The notes beneath the pieces were generated by a model. It ran no database searches and had not been told where the DNA came from. It worked only from the letters and a program-made list of their open reading frames with translations. A stretch of 6,832 bases of DNA from Aquamicrobium sp. (GTDB lineage: Bacteria; Pseudomonadota; Alphaproteobacteria; Rhizobiales; Rhizobiaceae), in assembly GCA_014860725.1 (NCBI GenBank), contig JACZJD010000257.1, positions 1 to 6,832 of the forward strand, in the 5' to 3' direction. This document shows, in pieces, positions 5,695-6,832 of this stretch. The first letter of the stretch is position 1; the number at the start of each line of letters is the position of its first letter. Position numbers and translations under genes: made by a program.

Positions 5695-6606
5695 GCGCCG
5701 TGCCGGAGACGAGCAGGCCGGCACTGGACGCATTCGCCGTCGCCATGATGGTCATGCTCACTTTCTCGTGGGGGCTGAACCAGGTGGCGATCAAGGTCTC
5801 GAACGTCGGCTACAACCCGGTCTTCACCGTGGTCGTGCGGTCGGCGCTCGCCGGCCTCTTGGTGTTCCTGTGGTGCCGCTGGCGCGCCATCCCGCTGTTC
5901 CGGCGCGACGGGACGCTGCTGCCGGGGCATCGCCGTGGGGGCGCTGTTCGGCCTCGAATTCGTGCTGATGTTCGTCGGCCTCGACTACACCAGCGCCGCA
6001 CGCAGCGCGCTGATGATCAACACCATGCCGTTCTGGGTGCTGATCGGCGGGCATTTCCTGCTCGGCGAGCGCTTCACGCTCGTGAAGCTCGCCGGCCTCG
6101 CCGTCGCCTTCAGCGGCGTGGCGCTGATCTTCTCGGACGAGCTCAGCCTGCCGGGCCCGCAGGCGATCGTGGGCGACATGCTCTGCCTCGCCGCGGGCGT
6201 CCTGTGGGCGGCGATCACGCTGATCGTCAAGGCGACGCGGCTGTCGCAGGCGAGCGCCGAGAAGACGCTGCTCTACCAGCTCGCCGTCTCGGCGCTGGTG
6301 GTGGCGCCGTTCGTGCCGTTCGCCGGCCCCGCCCTGCGCGACGTGACGGTCATCGCCACCGCCTCGGTGGTCTTCCAGGCCGCCTATGTCGTCGCCTTCA
6401 CCTTCGTGCTGTGGTTCTGGCTGATGCGGCGCTATCCGGCGTCCGGGCTGTCGAGCTTCGCCTTCCTGACGCCGGCTTTCGGCGTCATCCTCGGCGGACT
6501 GCTGCTCGGCGAGCCGTTGAGCCCGCGCATCTTCGCCGCGCTGGCGCTGATCGCGGTGGGGCTTCTGCTCGTCAACAGGCCGGTGCGCCGGACCTTGCCG
6601 GGCTGA
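5691..6606 (+). pseudogene. EamA/DMT-family transporter, split by a +1 frameshift at 5924-5927
   Basis: Drug/metabolite-transporter superfamily inner-membrane permease, normally about 300 residues with ten membrane segments in two EamA repeats. The substrate is unknown. The 5' part starts at GTG 5691, inside the GTGA overlap with the rluC stop, and encodes 79 residues including TFSWGLNQVAIKV and ending RRDGTLLPG. Homology then continues in the next frame as GALFGLEFVLMFVGLDYTSAARSALMINTMPFW through to the TGA at 6604-6606, with the second EamA repeat ending PLSPRIFAALALIAVGLLLVN. Removing one G from GGGG at 5924-5927 reads LLPGIAVGALFG and gives one 304-residue protein. Alternative in-frame starts are GTG 5700 and ATG 5745. 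Family assignment is strong. Whether this is a true mutation, a sequencing error or (unlikely) programmed frameshifting is open. Confidence 0.85.
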
Positions 6607-6635
6607 ACTGGGCCGGGCTGTATCCATACGGAAAA

Positions 6636-6640
6636 AAGGA
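6636..6640 (+). promoter_or_regulatory. Ribosome binding site of the ATP12 chaperone gene
   Basis: AAGGA lies 5 nt upstream of the ATG at 6646, within an A-rich stretch. It is the clearest Shine-Dalgarno after rplQ and degP and supports this start. Confidence 0.7.
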
Positions 6641-6645
6641 AAGCG

Positions 6646-6832
6646 ATGCGCGACCTTCTGAACGATCTCGAAGCGGGCAAGCTGGTGTCCGATCCGGACC
6701 CGATGCGGCGGGCGCAGAACCAGATGCGTCAGGCCCTGCCGAAGCGGTTCTACAAGGAGGCGGAAGCCGTCGAGACGCCGGAGGGCTTCGCCGTGCAGCT
6801 CGACGGCAGGCCGGTGCGGACGCCGGTGCCCA
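6646..6832 (+). CDS. ATP12-family F1-ATPase assembly chaperone (5' part; runs off the window)
   Basis: ATP12 chaperones bind the free alpha subunit of F1-ATPase and allow assembly of the alpha3-beta3 ring. They occur in alphaproteobacteria and mitochondria. Sixty-two residues are visible of a protein usually about 240-260 long. They open MRDLLNDLEAGKLVSDPDPMRRAQ and continue with LPKRFYKEAEAVETPEGFAV and LDGRPVRTPVP, the recognisable N-terminal hallmarks of the family (PKRFYK and LDGRPVRTP). The start has a good Shine-Dalgarno. The gene lies 39 nt after the transporter stop with no terminator between, so it is probably the next gene of the same operon. The frame stays open to the last base. 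Confidence 0.88.
   Translation, partial: MRDLLNDLEAGKLVSDPDPMRRAQNQMRQALPKRFYKEAEAVETPEGFAVQLDGRPVRTPVP

Noticed and set aside
2902..5733. Very long minus-strand open frame (over 900 codons) opposite rarA, crcB and rluC
   Set aside because: It mirrors well-identified plus-strand genes, is rich in Arg/Ala/His with no recognisable domain, and is a typical stop-poor antisense frame in GC-rich DNA.
5924..5940. Programmed +1/-1 frameshifting as the explanation for the split transporter
   Set aside because: A four-G run with no recognisable slippery heptamer or stimulatory structure, in a family not known for recoding. A plain indel or sequencing error is simpler.
5824..6627. Minus-strand open frame opposite the EamA transporter
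   Set aside because: His/Arg/Glu/Gln-rich antisense translation of a membrane protein gene, with no motif. The plus strand encodes clear EamA repeats.
1..6832. Defence system, prophage, integrative element, CRISPR array or biosynthetic cluster
   Set aside because: Apart from the EamA transporter every gene is a recognisable conserved housekeeping gene, all on one strand with short spacing. No integrase, transposase, tRNA attachment site or regularly spaced repeats are visible.

Overview
The window is GC-rich, densely coding, entirely plus-strand chromosomal DNA of an alphaproteobacterium, most likely order Rhizobiales/Hyphomicrobiales (Phyllobacteriaceae- or Rhizobiaceae-like). The reasons are the rhizobial-type C-terminus of the RNA polymerase alpha subunit, the order rpoA-rplQ-degP-rarA-crcB-rluC-ATP12, a bacterial ATP12 F1-ATPase assembly chaperone (characteristic of alphaproteobacteria and mitochondria), and palindromic intergenic repeats with GCATGATC and GGATGACG ends that I recall from rhizobial genomes. 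Genus cannot be fixed by eye.

Layout. (1) 1-1142: end of the large ribosomal-protein operon. It holds the 3' part of rpoA, a 96-nt spacer with a strong palindrome and a second small hairpin, rplQ, and a textbook intrinsic terminator with a GCAA loop. (2) 1143-1493: non-coding. It holds two palindromic repeat-like modules, a candidate ECF/general-stress-type promoter overlapped by a small dyad, and a leader with mutually exclusive hairpins before a T-rich tract. (3) 1494-6832: a tightly packed probable operon. It encodes a periplasmic HtrA/DegP protease, RarA (4 nt later), the CrcB/Fluc fluoride channel (18 nt later), an RluC-type 23S rRNA pseudouridine synthase (42 nt later), an EamA/DMT transporter whose start overlaps the rluC stop, and the start of the ATP12 chaperone gene (39 nt later).

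Together the genes cover core information processing (transcription, ribosome assembly, rRNA modification, replication-fork maintenance), envelope protein quality control, fluoride export and ATP synthase assembly. No mobile element, CRISPR array, tRNA or rRNA gene is visible.

I do not see an undescribed multi-gene system. The clearest anomaly is a single-base frameshift in a GGGG run at 5924-5927 that splits the EamA transporter; removing one G restores a normal 304-residue protein. The next most interesting items are the palindrome inside the rpoA-rplQ spacer and the possible stress-type control of the degP-led operon.
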